Assembly: GCA_963691815.1 (NCBI GenBank)
Contig: OY829661.1
Coordinates: 21,560,890 to 21,624,889, forward strand
Length of the DNA stretch: 64,000 bases
Source: Echiichthys vipera
Taxonomy: Eukaryota; Chordata; Actinopteri; Perciformes; Trachinidae
Direction: 5' to 3'
Positions 26,101 to 39,100 of this stretch are shown piece by piece. Positions within the stretch are counted from its first letter, which is position 1. Every line of letters begins with the position of its first letter. The translations under genes and the position numbers were made by a program. A model generated the notes under the pieces. It saw only the letters and a list, made by a program, of their open reading frames with translations. It was not told where the DNA came from and made no database searches.

Positions 26101-29100
26101 CCTCTTAAAACAAACAGAAAACTCAACACTAAAACATCGGCACTGGTTGGTTTGTTTTCACCGTAGATGTTTCTTTATTAGCTCTGTATAGTGATTTTTA
26201 AGTGATTTCAGAATACCAGTACCATTCTGATACGTTGATTTGAATGGGAATGTCCTTTCAATGCAACTTAATTTCTTTGGTGCCGTCACATGTGGCTACC
26301 TCAGCAACCAGGCTTCATTCAGTCCGCCTCAGCTCCATCAACACTCCACCTCTTTGCCCGTTTTTGTATTAGATGGCGTTAGGCACTGCTAAAATGCAGA
26401 CGGACAAATGGCTCCTCAGAAACCTATGGGTGACGTCACAGAGATTATGCTAATGTTCTCTAGTCTGTGTGTAAGCATGTGCACTGTGCTTAGCAAGTGA
26501 TGTATTTACAAAACATCCCACAACTAGCAATTGGACTAATCTGCTGTTATGATCCACACTAAACAAACATGTCAGCATCTTTCTAAAGGACTTAAGAAAG
26601 ATGGGTGTGTTTCTATTTGAACCGATCAGGCGAGGTATCCATCTTCTCATCTAACTCTTGGAAAGGAAGCAAATAAGCGTTGAACTATTCCTTTAAGAGC
26701 ATGTTGTTTTCCCTGAAATGCTCTGATCTGTGTAACTGAAAAAAAAAACACTTGAAGAGTACTACTAAGCTAATTCGCTCTTGTTTTTTCAATAAATGAA
26801 CTGCATTGATCCACCTCAACAGCAGAAAGTGAGCTCGAAGCACTCTACTATTTGTGTATTCTTTTACCTCTAATTAAGATTTAAGGAATATACGTGGATA
26901 GTGCAGATCAATGTGTGTTTGTTTGTTAAGTGGGAGTCTGGCTGAGAGCCCTATATCACTTGATTATTAAGTGCACACTTACCAAAGCCCAAATAAACTG
27001 CAGTGTCCCTTTGCAAAACTATAATTAGAGTATTACAGTTGTAATGTATGTTGTTTATCATGGAAAGCATGTTATTTAAAGTCGATACAAAGCAATTATT
27101 ATGTCAGAATTATTGCATACACTCAGGAAATTGTTCTCTGTTTGCACAGGATAAGTGAAGACAGACCACACTCCTTCTTTCCTGTTCATTGGATTCCCAT
27201 TTGTGTCGCTGTTTTCTTTAAAAGTTTCTATTTGTCTTCACTGACTTTGCAAAATAAACCTGCAGTGATGTTTTACATGTTGTAGGAATACCGAGTTTAC
27301 CCACATGGTTATAGTATTTCAGGCATCGCATGATTATTTTTGCATGTTCCTTATTGATTCTGGAGGAAGGTCATTCTTTGACCCTTGGGTGTGTGTATTT
27401 TTAGTTCCTCCAGAGGTGTTTCTATCCCAGAAGCCCCCTTGTGTCAGCTGCTCCTTGTACGTTAAATATGTTGCAATCAGCAGATTTCACGGACATAGTA
27501 TGTGCATGTGTCTGCTGGAGGGATATGGGTAGGTGAGTGTCAACCACCCCTGCATTATACAGAGTGAACTTGGGGGGATGAACGCTTTGACAACCGTCTG
27601 GGGGGATGATGTCATGCGTGGGTCTCTGCTTGTAAGCCGGCATGTTTTCTGCACCAGTGAAAAAAGCCGAGCCCATGAGGATACATCTGGAAGTTTCAGA
27701 GAGTGGAAATCTGAGACCGTTAAGCCGACGCGTTCAGTCAATGAATGAAAGGATGCATGGCAGAGGAGCAGAGGGATGCTGGAAGGGGAGGTGGGAGGGA
27801 GGAGGGACAAAGATAAATGGGAGGAGGAAATAGTAAAAAGGTGGATGATTTTCTTGAGGGAGAGAGAGACGGGAGACTGAATTAATGAATGGGTGGAGGA
27901 CAGGAAGCAGATTGAATTGCGAGCAGAGCTTGAGGAGATGATTTTTGGCCGTGTAAACGGTGTGGCTCCAGGGATGGCAATGTCTTAAATATCTCAGCAA
28001 CTCTTGGATAAACTGACTTCACACATTCATGTTCCCAAGGAATGAAACCTACTCGCTTTGCTTGACTTGACTACTTTCCGGGCCGCCAGTTTTTCACTTA
28101 ACCGGTAAAATATCACAACATCTACTTTGATTGGATTTGTCTGATGATTTCTGCATCGGCCCTTACCGCCTGAAATCTATCAATCTCTTCTCAATTTTTA
28201 TTTTGAAAAGATTATTTTTTGTCTCTTTACCTTTATTATAGTAGAACTGAAGATTTACAGGAAATGTAGGGGAGAGAGAAGGAGCAACAGGCAACAAATG
28301 GCCACAGGTCAGAGTCAAACCCGGGCCACTGCGGTGAGGACTTTCAGCCTCTGTATATGCAGCGCCCGCTCTAGCACTGAACCGCCAGGCACCTCATCTC
28401 TCCTCAAATTTGCAATAATCACATATGCAGTGCCCGCAAATCTTAGCATGTCAACATTGTAATTTCGAGAATGTTAGCATGCTTAGTTACCATTTATCTC
28501 AAGTACTGTATAGCATCAAGAGCATGCACCCCATTATCAGAGGCTAAAAGTCCTCGCCGTAGCGGCCTGGGTTAGACCCTTTGCTGAATGTCATCTCCTC
28601 TCTCCCCCATTTCCTGTCAATCTGAAAAAAAAGTTGTGCATGGCTGCAGACCCATTGTCTTGTTCTAACCATGGAGCAGCTTGCCTTATGTATCTATATC
28701 TTCCTCTGACGTTACCACAGAAACTCATAGGAATTTTTGGCCTCTTGATATGTTCCCCCGTGCATATTAAGACAGAAACACGCCTACATTCATGACCTCT
28801 TGTGTCCACTGCACACCCACGTGCTGCACATTTGCCAAGAAATAAACTAAGAAGACAGCCAAATGAGAATAAGTCATAAGTCAATGTTGATGAATTAAGT
28901 CAAGGTCAACAGAGCTAAAGACCTGTTCGAAGTTCAGCTTGTAATGCCTGGGGTGATTAGAGAGCAAAGTGTGGACACTGTTGGAGCACCAAACCAGAAG
29001 AAATTGGCTTTAAAAATAGAGGATTGGAAAGTAAGAAGGCTGAGAGAAAAACTGATAAAGAACAAAGGAGGAATTCTGGAAATATTTCAGTTTTATAACT

Positions 29101-31084
29101 TCTGAATGCCTGCAGCCATACCAGAATGTGAAGCTCTTTTGCCAGTATTTTCTGTTGTTAAACACCAGCACATGGAGCATGAAGGTCCAGGTCCCACCCA
29201 AAGCCCTTTTTAGTCCTTTTAAGAGTCAGACACCAGTCCGTCGTAAAACACTCATTCTTGATGTATCATGAACATTATCCATTTTCTGTTTGCCTGCTTT
29301 AAGTTTAGAGGATTTGTTTTAACTGTCTGTCTTGGATCAACTTTACACCTGACACATGTTTCTTACTACAGCTGGTTACCTAATGACTTTGTTGCCCACA
29401 GGCGCTGGTCAGCGTTAAGCTTTAACACTGATTATAGTCGGTGAGATATGTTACAGATGAGCAGGTGCCAGTAGAGTGTGTGTTTTTACTGTGGCCCAAG
29501 GAGGCTTTGAAGCCTACAGGTGCAGACAGGGTCATTTTTATAGGTGGTTTGATGTGTCCCAGGCCAACAGGTGCTGATCTGTGCTGCTTTCTGCCCTGTT
29601 TGTATCACGCTGATCTCACTTTGGCTACTTGGTCTGATGTCTGGCATTATAGTAAAAGGCTGAAATGGAGTCATTTTGGTTTTAAGAACTGTGGCTGAGA
29701 GGGCAGCAGGGTTTTTATTATGGGTGAGTGTGTCTGACAGACTGCCAAGATCAATCCGGTCCACATGGAGCTTGACCGAAAACAGACACATCGGTTGTTC
29801 ATAGCAGTCTAAAGGTTGTGATATTTGAAACACATTTATGGTGAGCAAAAGTGAGATTTTTCTTATTATAAACAATGACCTACATGGACTGTATTGTATC
29901 TGCCTGTCTCATTTTTCTGTTGATGAAGAGTTTACAGCCATGCTAGAAGCTCTGTGTGACTGGACTTAGCATTATAGCATGCTCATAATGACAATGCTAA
30001 CATACTGATGTTATGAGATTTAGGATAAACACAAAGTACCTCTGAGTGGATGGGAAGGGAGCGTATTTATGTCCCTCAGCTCAAAATCCTCTCAATATGA
30101 TTTATTAAGGAGACCTTTCAAACGGTTTATGTTCTCAGAAGTGTTTTTTCTCAGGTCCAATGTTCAGTTTCCCTGGGTCAATCTGTTGAAATCACCACCT
30201 ACAACTTATAACCTGCTTATGTTATACTCATTGAAACCTACGCCCTCAGATTTTGGGGCCCTCAGATTTCTGGACTCAACAGATTTTTACTATTAAACTC
30301 TATTTGAAACGTCCATCTAACTTTGTTCTTTTGTAATAGGCTTACAATGTAGTTTATATCAAGATTTCCCCCCTGCTCCACTTAAGTTGCTCACTTCTTG
30401 CTATAAAACATACTGTAGGGAACAAATGACCCCAGTTACTGTAGCATGTTGACATCATTACCACTCAACACGTGCCTCTGAGGTTGATATCATTATTTTG
30501 CAAGTTATTAGTTACAATTAAAATTTTGTCTCAAAGTTTTACCCACCAAAGTCTTGAAGATTCATTCTCTGGGGACCAGGAATATCTTTAAGAGGATTTC
30601 ATGCCAATCCATCAAAAGTCATGGACTGACCAACATCGTGCCATGCCGTGTCTAATAATCTCCTCCTTCTGCTCTGCTCACCATGTGTGACAGAGCAAAA
30701 ATCATGAACCCTTCAGAGAGTGATGGACAGCTTTATATGCCAATACCTCAGAGACTCATGAGGCCATTTCCCTCCACAAAGGGAGAAGTCCACTTATTGC
30801 TTTTTCCAGGACAGATGTTAGCCCAGCTCGAAAACGAAAATAGCCTTAGTTACATAACCTGCTGGTTCTGTTTTGAGCTGGGCGGAGAGAGACACCAGGA
30901 GGAGACACCAAATACAGCAAAAGGAGATTGCTACAGTGTACACAAAAGACTGCCAATAGACAGAGGACGTTCCTGTTTAATTTACAGCGCGGGCCAGCGT
31001 GACTCTGGACTGTACTTGAGCTCAGTCTGTGATAAATGGTAAAGGCCTGTTTGGCCCGAAGCCATCTTAAATCAGCTGAATTAG

Positions 31085-31154
<70 letters not shown>

Positions 31155-31323
31155 TCGTGCACCTGTGGATATGAGGGGCTTTCTATAATCAGGTTAATAG
31201 GAACAGGAAATGGAGCTTCTCTGAGAGATGGAGAGGGGCAACAGAGGAAGTAAAGAAATGAGCGAGGGAGAAACAGGGGGGATAATATTTCTTGGCTGGG
31301 ATTCCAGTATATGACTTTGCGGA

Positions 31324-31358
<35 letters not shown>

Positions 31359-33043
31359 ACCAGAGGGTGATGTAAAAAACCTTAGTCTTTTATGAAATCT
31401 ATGGGATCAACATCTAAACCAGACTGGGTGATGACTGGCAGCAGTATGTTTTTATAAGTCTTTTGTATATAAGAAAGCAGTGAGAGGGGCTGGCAACAGA
31501 CCTGATTGGATGTAATTCATGCATGTAAGCTTCCTTGAGTTATGGAATATAAACATGCATTCATCCTTGTTTGTATTGCCTGTCTTCTACCAAGCATGTC
31601 CTTTTAACATGAGACAAGAGACACAGCTACACATTAAACACTTCATGGTTTAGTTCCCAGTATGAAGTCTGCATGTTGGCCCCTGGATATACATATACAT
31701 ATATATATATGTAGTTTTTCATTGTGCAATTATCATTCAGTGAATACATTTATACTTTTATAAAATACATTATTAAGTGATTCATTCTAATTTGAAAGAT
31801 ATATAGAAAACCCTAAAGGGGAAAATGATTGAATGATCAAAAAGGAATTACTGTACAATGATGTATACTGTATTATATCTTCATTTAGTGTGTTAGCATG
31901 ATTTTCAAATTAGTACTCAACACAAAATACATCTGAGGTTAATGGGCATGTTGTTAGTTAACCAGGTATTTGGGCATAAACCGCAGTAATGGACAAATTA
32001 ATATTTTGACTTTATGATGAAAAGTCAGAGCATCACCAAAGTTAAATTTATCCTTGGAGGAACATTAACGTGTGTATCAAATTTTGAGCTATATATCCAA
32101 TAGTTGTTGACATATTTCACTACAAGATTCGTCCTCTGGGGAACATGAATATCTGGACAAAGTTTCCTCACAATCCATCCAGTTTGTGTTGACGTATTCA
32201 AACTGGACTGAACACCACTGACCGAACAACCAAGCTGCACCACTTGTATGTAGGGGGGTGGGGGGGTTAGTAGCTCAGTCCATAGGTGACTGGGCTGGGA
32301 GCCGAAGGGTTGCTGGTTCGAGTCCCTGTGTGGACCATGAATGGAGTGTGGACTGGTGGCTGGAGAGGTGCCAGTTTATCTCCTGGGCACTGCCGAGGTG
32401 CTGTTGAGCAAGGCACCGAACCCCCAACTGCTCGGAGCGCCGGTCACTGGCAGCCCCCTCGCTCTGACATCTCTCCATTAGTTGCATGTATATATATATA
32501 TATATATCCTGTCTGTGCATGTGTGTGTATTCCGGGCCTGTGTGTGTGTAAAATGAAAAATAATAGAGTGAAAATTGAATTTCCCCATTCGCGGGACTAA
32601 TAAAGGAATTCTTCTTCTTCTATGGCTCAAAAGTCTATAATTACTTTGGTGGCACAGTCCAGACACCATATGGAAGCTCTCTATTGCCTGTGGGTCAAAC
32701 ACATTAGCTACAAAGCATCATCATCATCAAACAAATAGCTGCGTTTTATTGGTGTCTCCATGTATGTGGCCTGTGTCTGCACGTTCTTTTTTTTTTATCT
32801 ACTCCCTCACAAGTCCGGGAATTGAATAAATTATACTGGAGGAATTCCCTGGCACAGTAGATATAAAGAGTGTCATTGTAGCGCGGGCACAATGAGACAT
32901 GGATGGATTTATATAGAGCCTCTGTGATATACACAGACTGCACAGAGGGCAGAGAAGACGCCATTGTCCTGCAGGTCAGACTGGACTCCGACCAAAGTAC
33001 TTCACATTAATGTTTGAAATTCCTCCAGTGGCCTTCAAAATGA

Positions 33044-33113
<70 letters not shown>

Positions 33114-36100
33114 ATCACACAGTTCAACCCTCATATCAGTATACCAACTCCATGTTTTGGATATCGTTAGAATTATATAAATATTGTGGCTAAATAACTG
33201 AAATGAATGAATTTATTAAGTTATTCTATTACTAGATCTGTTTATTTTTTTATTTCTGGGTTGCATCTTGAATGTTTTATAAATATTTATTAAGAATGTT
33301 TGTTCATGCAGACAATAATAACATGGCTTTTCTATATGAGAGAATGAATACACAAGTCTCCTATCTCAGAATTAGATTATTTATGAATTAATGTGATTAT
33401 TTAATCTAAACTCTCTGGAGAGCAGTGCACCAGCTAAAGCAGGTTTTGATATCCTTCTTCTGTTCAGTAACAGTCTCTGGCTTTCTGTTTACCCTTTCCT
33501 TTCCCTCTGTCCCCGCAGTGCTGCTGCCGTGTGTGCTGTCCTTCAACGTGGACCAGAAAAATGGTTTGTCGTTCAGCGGTCCACTGGAGGACATGTTCGG
33601 CTACACTGTCCAGCAGTTTGAGAACGACGAGGGGAAATGGTGAGTGTCATCGACGTCCATCATCTTTCACCACAAAACCATTTCCTCCCCGTGTAACCGA
33701 TGCTCGTTGAAACACGAGCTTGTTTCAGACGTGCACCACGGGGTGGCAATTTAACTTGATGTTCGGGTCGGCCCTTATAACGTTTCTGTCAAACTTAAAC
33801 TACAGTAAATGCTCATCTCACTCACCTTATTGAGAGCACTGTGTATAATTCGACCACTCAGTTATCACGTCTTATGTATTTGTATTTTCTCATTAATTAA
33901 TAAAATGATATAGTCCGATCTTAACGTGCAGAGTTATATGAGTATTCTAGTTTTGACAATAAAGAACTAAAGCAGATATATGAGGTTATAAATGACATTT
34001 CCATCCACCAGGAAAAACATGCTGGTGGAATTTCAAAGAAAACTTCATGTATTAATAAAAGCCATGTGATGTGACCATCACATTTTCCTAACGAAAGCAA
34101 CTGTTCATCTTCAATCCTTCTCTGTTCTCGAAAAATAGCAATTTCCTGCTTTGCACCTTGGGCACGGAATAATCTACAAACACATCTAACATTAGATGCA
34201 TTCATATCCTTCGATTCATTTGAGGGCATCATAACATTTGTTCTTCTGCATTTTTGTATCTCTAGTAAAAGAGATTCTTGATCCCAGTAGGACTTCCTGG
34301 TAAAATAATGGTAAAATAAAACATGTTTGCATAATGGTAGTGTCTGGAAACAGACATTAACATTCATTTCCTTTTTCTTTTGATGATATTCTGGAAATTT
34401 GGTTAAAATTTCCTTACATTTGGATGTAAACTTGACTACAGTGTGCAGCTGAAGGTGTCTAACGACTCTTTTGTTTTGGTTCGTAAACTGATACTTCGCT
34501 CTGGTGGTCCTCATAATTCTTTATCAGAAAATCCCATAAGTATTGTTTTAGAGCGGCCTGGTTAAAAAGGTTCCCGCTTAGGAACGTTTTATTATACCAA
34601 GTTCAGTTTAATTCAAATCCTCAACATTAACACAAAAGTGATAAACCTTTATTAACCTGTAAAAGTGAGCGAATGAGAGCGCACCAGCTGCTGCTGTAAT
34701 GAGGCTCCTCGCCTTTACTACTCTTGCTGTTAACCATAAACTGCCCACCAGAGTATCCACACACCGACCCTGTAAATACACTGAAACCAAGCATCCGTGG
34801 CTCCTTGCTAAAACTGTCTGGGAGCACATTTTTAAAAACCTTGTTAAATGCTATTAAGAGTGTGGTTAATGGCTCTGTGTCTCTACATCTCTCCTTCAGT
34901 TACTCCAGGCTTTATTTGCCAGTTTGCTTCTCTCCAACCTGTTGCTTCACAACTGCTGATCCTTTCCCACATGGCTGTACCTGGTGCTGTTTTGCAGTAA
35001 TGATCTTATCAAGCTCATATGAGATCAGTTACAATAATTCACCACTAATCAGTGGAGCCAACTGTGACTGAACCTCCACACTGTTCCCTGAAAACACATT
35101 AGCTCTTTTCCATCTCCAGATAGCGCTATTTTGTTCCAGTTCAGAGCAAAGTATTATCCAGAGAAGTCCAAGTGATAAGGGCCCGATTGAAGAAGTTGAA
35201 CCTGAGAAACAACGAGGGCAACGGAAACAGATGAAAGAAAGAAAATAAATAGTAAAATAATGATGGAGAAAGTTTCAAGGGAATGAGAAGGAGGGCTAAT
35301 ACAATTACAGATGTTATGTATCCCTTAGTGCAACCATGTGGGAGAATATCATGTAGGCGAAAAAGATGGCGATCATGAGGTGATGTAACACGCAAGTCGC
35401 CACAACTGGGAGGTGACTGATTAATCACAGATGTCTCCTGCAGGCCGCGACCCTTTAGCTCTTCAGTGCACCTCAGCAGTGTTGAAAGGTGGATCAACTG
35501 CACAGAGAAAATGTGTAACATGTGGCAGCGACAGTTCGGATAGAGACATCCCACCACTGTAGTTTCTAGTACAGTAACATTTCTCACATGTCAACTAACT
35601 ACCCTGCTAAAAATGTCCCTCTACAAACAAACTATTAGTGCTTGTTTATGTAGATAAATCTTGAGAAATGTTGTATGAAACAAACTTGATCTGCCAATGG
35701 GGTAAGCAAACATAACTTGATAAGATTTCTTGAAACTGCTTTCACTTTCTGACCCTAAAGAAAAGATGCTGCGTTCCAGTTAAAGTCAGAATTTCCCAGT
35801 CAGAAATCTCTCAATCCAACATGCCTGCGTCCAGTGCCAACATCAGTTAAAGCTGCAGGAGTGCACTTCTGTCTAATTTCCATCTCATCCGTCCATGTCC
35901 ATCTTTCATCTGTGGACATGTTGCCACAGTGTTTGTAAAATACAGCATAATGCATTGCTAACAGCTGATACTGCTAACAATGGCTAACAAGGCCAATGCG
36001 GTCAACGTAGCGTAATTTCCAGTTCAGATTTCAGAGGTTTATTCTCACTTCTGTCCAATTTCTGTCTTATTACATATTCATACACACAGATCTGTCCATC

Positions 36101-39100
36101 TTTCATCTGTGGACATTGTGATACAGTGTTTGTAAGCATAAAAATACAGCTTAATGCATTGTTACTTAGGGAGTGTATCTATGTCTATCCCAACCCTGAC
36201 CCTAACTGTAATTGAATTAAATCCACGAAGGCAGAGGCTCATGCGACCAGGGAACATTGGATCCTTTTGGGGAAAAAGCGTCCGATGTTCCCCAACATAG
36301 AGATGACCACGTTATCAGCTGGTATTGCTAACAATGGCTATCCAGGCTAACGCGTAAACGTTTCGTCATTTCCAATTATGATTTACAAGGTAAACTGAAT
36401 GCGCCAATAGTTTGACATTTTATTGAAGCTACAGATGGTTAGCTTAGCATGGCGTAAAGACTGGTGGACACAGCTAGCCTTCATATTTAACAGACAGATA
36501 TGAGCATGGTATCAATCTTCTTGTCTAACTCTCGGTGAGGTGTCTTTCCCTCACCACCAGTGAAAATTATTTTATATATGAAATTAAGAATCTCAAGACT
36601 CCAAGTATTGGACCAATTAGACCTGCTGGTGGTGCTAGATGAAAAGTTAAGGGATCACCAAAGTCATTAGGTTTCATCCTCTGGACACCATGAATGTCTG
36701 CACAAAATTTCATGGAAATCCAATAAATATTTGTTGAGATGCTTCAGTCAAGACCATTGACCTCAAAACAAGTTTGATAATCTGATAACAAGGTTATTTA
36801 GCTTTGATTAGGAAAAAGAAGATAAAGTAAGATAACATGACTTTCTTGATCAGGAAAGACGAACTGACAAGCTAAGAAACAATCTGTATTTATGTATTTA
36901 AACATAATTTACAGATGAATAAGCATCTGTGTTTCATCCTGTCAAGCGTCTATTATAAATAAGTCAATAACGTTGTGGTGTGTCTCACAGACAGCTGACT
37001 GTGGCAGAGAGCGTGTTGTTGTTGCACTTTGTGTCTCGCTTTAGATGACCAGTCCAGGGCCCATTAGAGCTCAGGAATGTTAATATGCCCGATTGTTTAG
37101 AGGAGGGCAGATGACCGGCTCTTCTTAGTTTACTGTCGATGTTATGAAACCAACACATGGACATGGGCGTGTAACACAGGCTGGCATGCAGTTGTACATA
37201 CTGAACATACTTGATCAGATACAAACACACTGTTCAATGCACCATGATACTGTATTCATCGGCACACATCTGCAACTCATCATGCATTAGTATGTAATGA
37301 GGTGGCAATAGGTTTTTATTGAGCTACTTCAGTTTCATACCACAGTTTGAGGGTGATTATATAATAATATGACAACCGCAGATTCAAAAGCCAATTATAA
37401 TAAGCTATAACAGCTTTCTATGCCATTCTGAACCTGCTGTTTGTGTTTAATTTAACTATGTAAGTATAATTAAGGCTAATCTACAGTCACCGCTTCCAAA
37501 CTGCCAATGTTTAATTACTGTAATATCATTTGAGTTATGCTTGTTATCACAATTGTAAAACTGTGATAGTGGTGTGTGGTTGTTGGCAGGATTCCTAATC
37601 AACCAATCCCAACTGTTCTTTATTTATTCAGGGTTCTGATTGGATCGCCGCTGTCGGGCCAGCCAGCTAAACGGACAGGAGACGTCTACAAGTGTCCTGT
37701 GGGGAAAAAGGACAATACATGTGTCAAACTGGATCTGCCTAGTAAGAATATTTTTTTGTGTGTGTGCTTGAACAATTGGTCAATTGATTGATTAATTGAT
37801 CAGGATCGCCAAACGTTCTCTTGCCTTATCTTTGGAAATTTGATATCTTTGGATTTTGGGCTGTTGGCAGGCCTTAAGTGAAAAAATAACCTGGATATTT
37901 TGTGACAATATTGTTGTACTGTGGGCATATCTGACTAGGTCTCTTGGGGAGGAAGTGAGGCCCATCAGAACAGGAAACCAGTCCATAAATAAACAAGGTT
38001 TAAATGTTTCATCCTTCCAAATACTTCCAATTATATCTTAATCAAACAGATAAACACAACTTGACTCCCGGTCAGCAGTCTGCAGAGCCTCTATTAGAGT
38101 TTGCCTGTGGACCCTGGAGGACTGAGAGCTTGTGTGTAAAGCTGATCTGCACATCGGCTCTCAGCTCAGCAATTAATACTTTTCATCACACGTTAGAAAT
38201 ACAGGAGTTACAGTTCTCCTGCTGTTGGTAAATGATTGGCTTCAAGTGCTGACGAGTGGCTGGAAATGATACTCCTCCACTCACCAGTGGAGTGAGTGTT
38301 TTTATCTTAAGTGAAGCATTCGAAAGCCAAAATCTCACAAACTCAAGTTTAGTCTGGAAAACATCCACTGGGAATCGAGTGAGCCTGGCAGCCGGAGCCA
38401 GACAACGCAGCGAACAACTGGGAGTGGTTTACATAACAACAACAAAGACGAAGAAGAAGAAGAAGAAGAAGAAGAAGACATACTTTATTGGTCCCTGAGG
38501 GGAAATATATTTTCTTTCTAGCTGTTGATATTTTTATACATTACACACACATGCAGACATATACACATGCATGAATTGAGAGATGTCAGAGCGAGGGGAC
38601 TGTTCATGGATAGGTGGCCTGAGCCTTTGTGGGGGTTGGTGCCTTGCTCAAGGGCACTTCAATAGTGCACAGTAGGTGAATTGGCTGCAGTGAAACTGGT
38701 TTAGTTTTTCCCTCGGACAACAGCCCATCAGGAAGGGTTCATGTTGATGTTTGACTTCAGAACAGGGCTTGACACTCACATGTAAGTCGGATCCCTGCAG
38801 AGTGATTTAGGTCTATGCCCACTGACGACGCCCTATTCTGTCTCCATGTTTGCATTAGTGCAGAGCAGGAGAGATATATGCCAAACCATAATGAGCAAAG
38901 TTAAATTTGTGTGGTTGTTATGTTGTAATTCTTAATCACCGTTCCGTTCGACCAATAAAACTGAAAGGTGGTTATGCCACGACAATTATGTGTGATGAAA
39001 TTTTGGCAAGAAAACTCCAAACATCCGCCATTTGTCGAGATGTCTGCTAAACAGTACTGCAATATGTCTAAATTCTGAAAATTTAATCCATATGACAAAA

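Larger units (their letters stand above)
16140..33518 (+). other. itga1: itga1 intron 1 (17.4 kb)
   Basis: It runs from gtaagt to ccccgcag. The contents are dispersed repeats, several CA/GT and CT microsatellites and unexplained sequence. In human, PELO lies within the ITGA1 first intron; no pelota-like ORF is visible here. The longest plus-strand ORFs (24245-24718 and 30683-31042) have no recognisable domain and are treated as chance. Confidence 0.85.

Noticed and set aside
30683..31042. 119-codon ORF with a DSGLYLSSVCDKW ending
   Set aside because: The ending faintly recalls an immunoglobulin Y-x-C motif, but no other Ig hallmark is present and no splice sites frame it.
32264..32330. Apparent tRNA gene
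   Set aside because: tRNA-like head of a second SINE family with the SINE body directly attached.
35141..35587. 148-codon minus-strand ORF in intron 2
   Set aside because: The C-terminal half is a Phe/Leu run from a purine-rich tract on the plus strand. No family resemblance.
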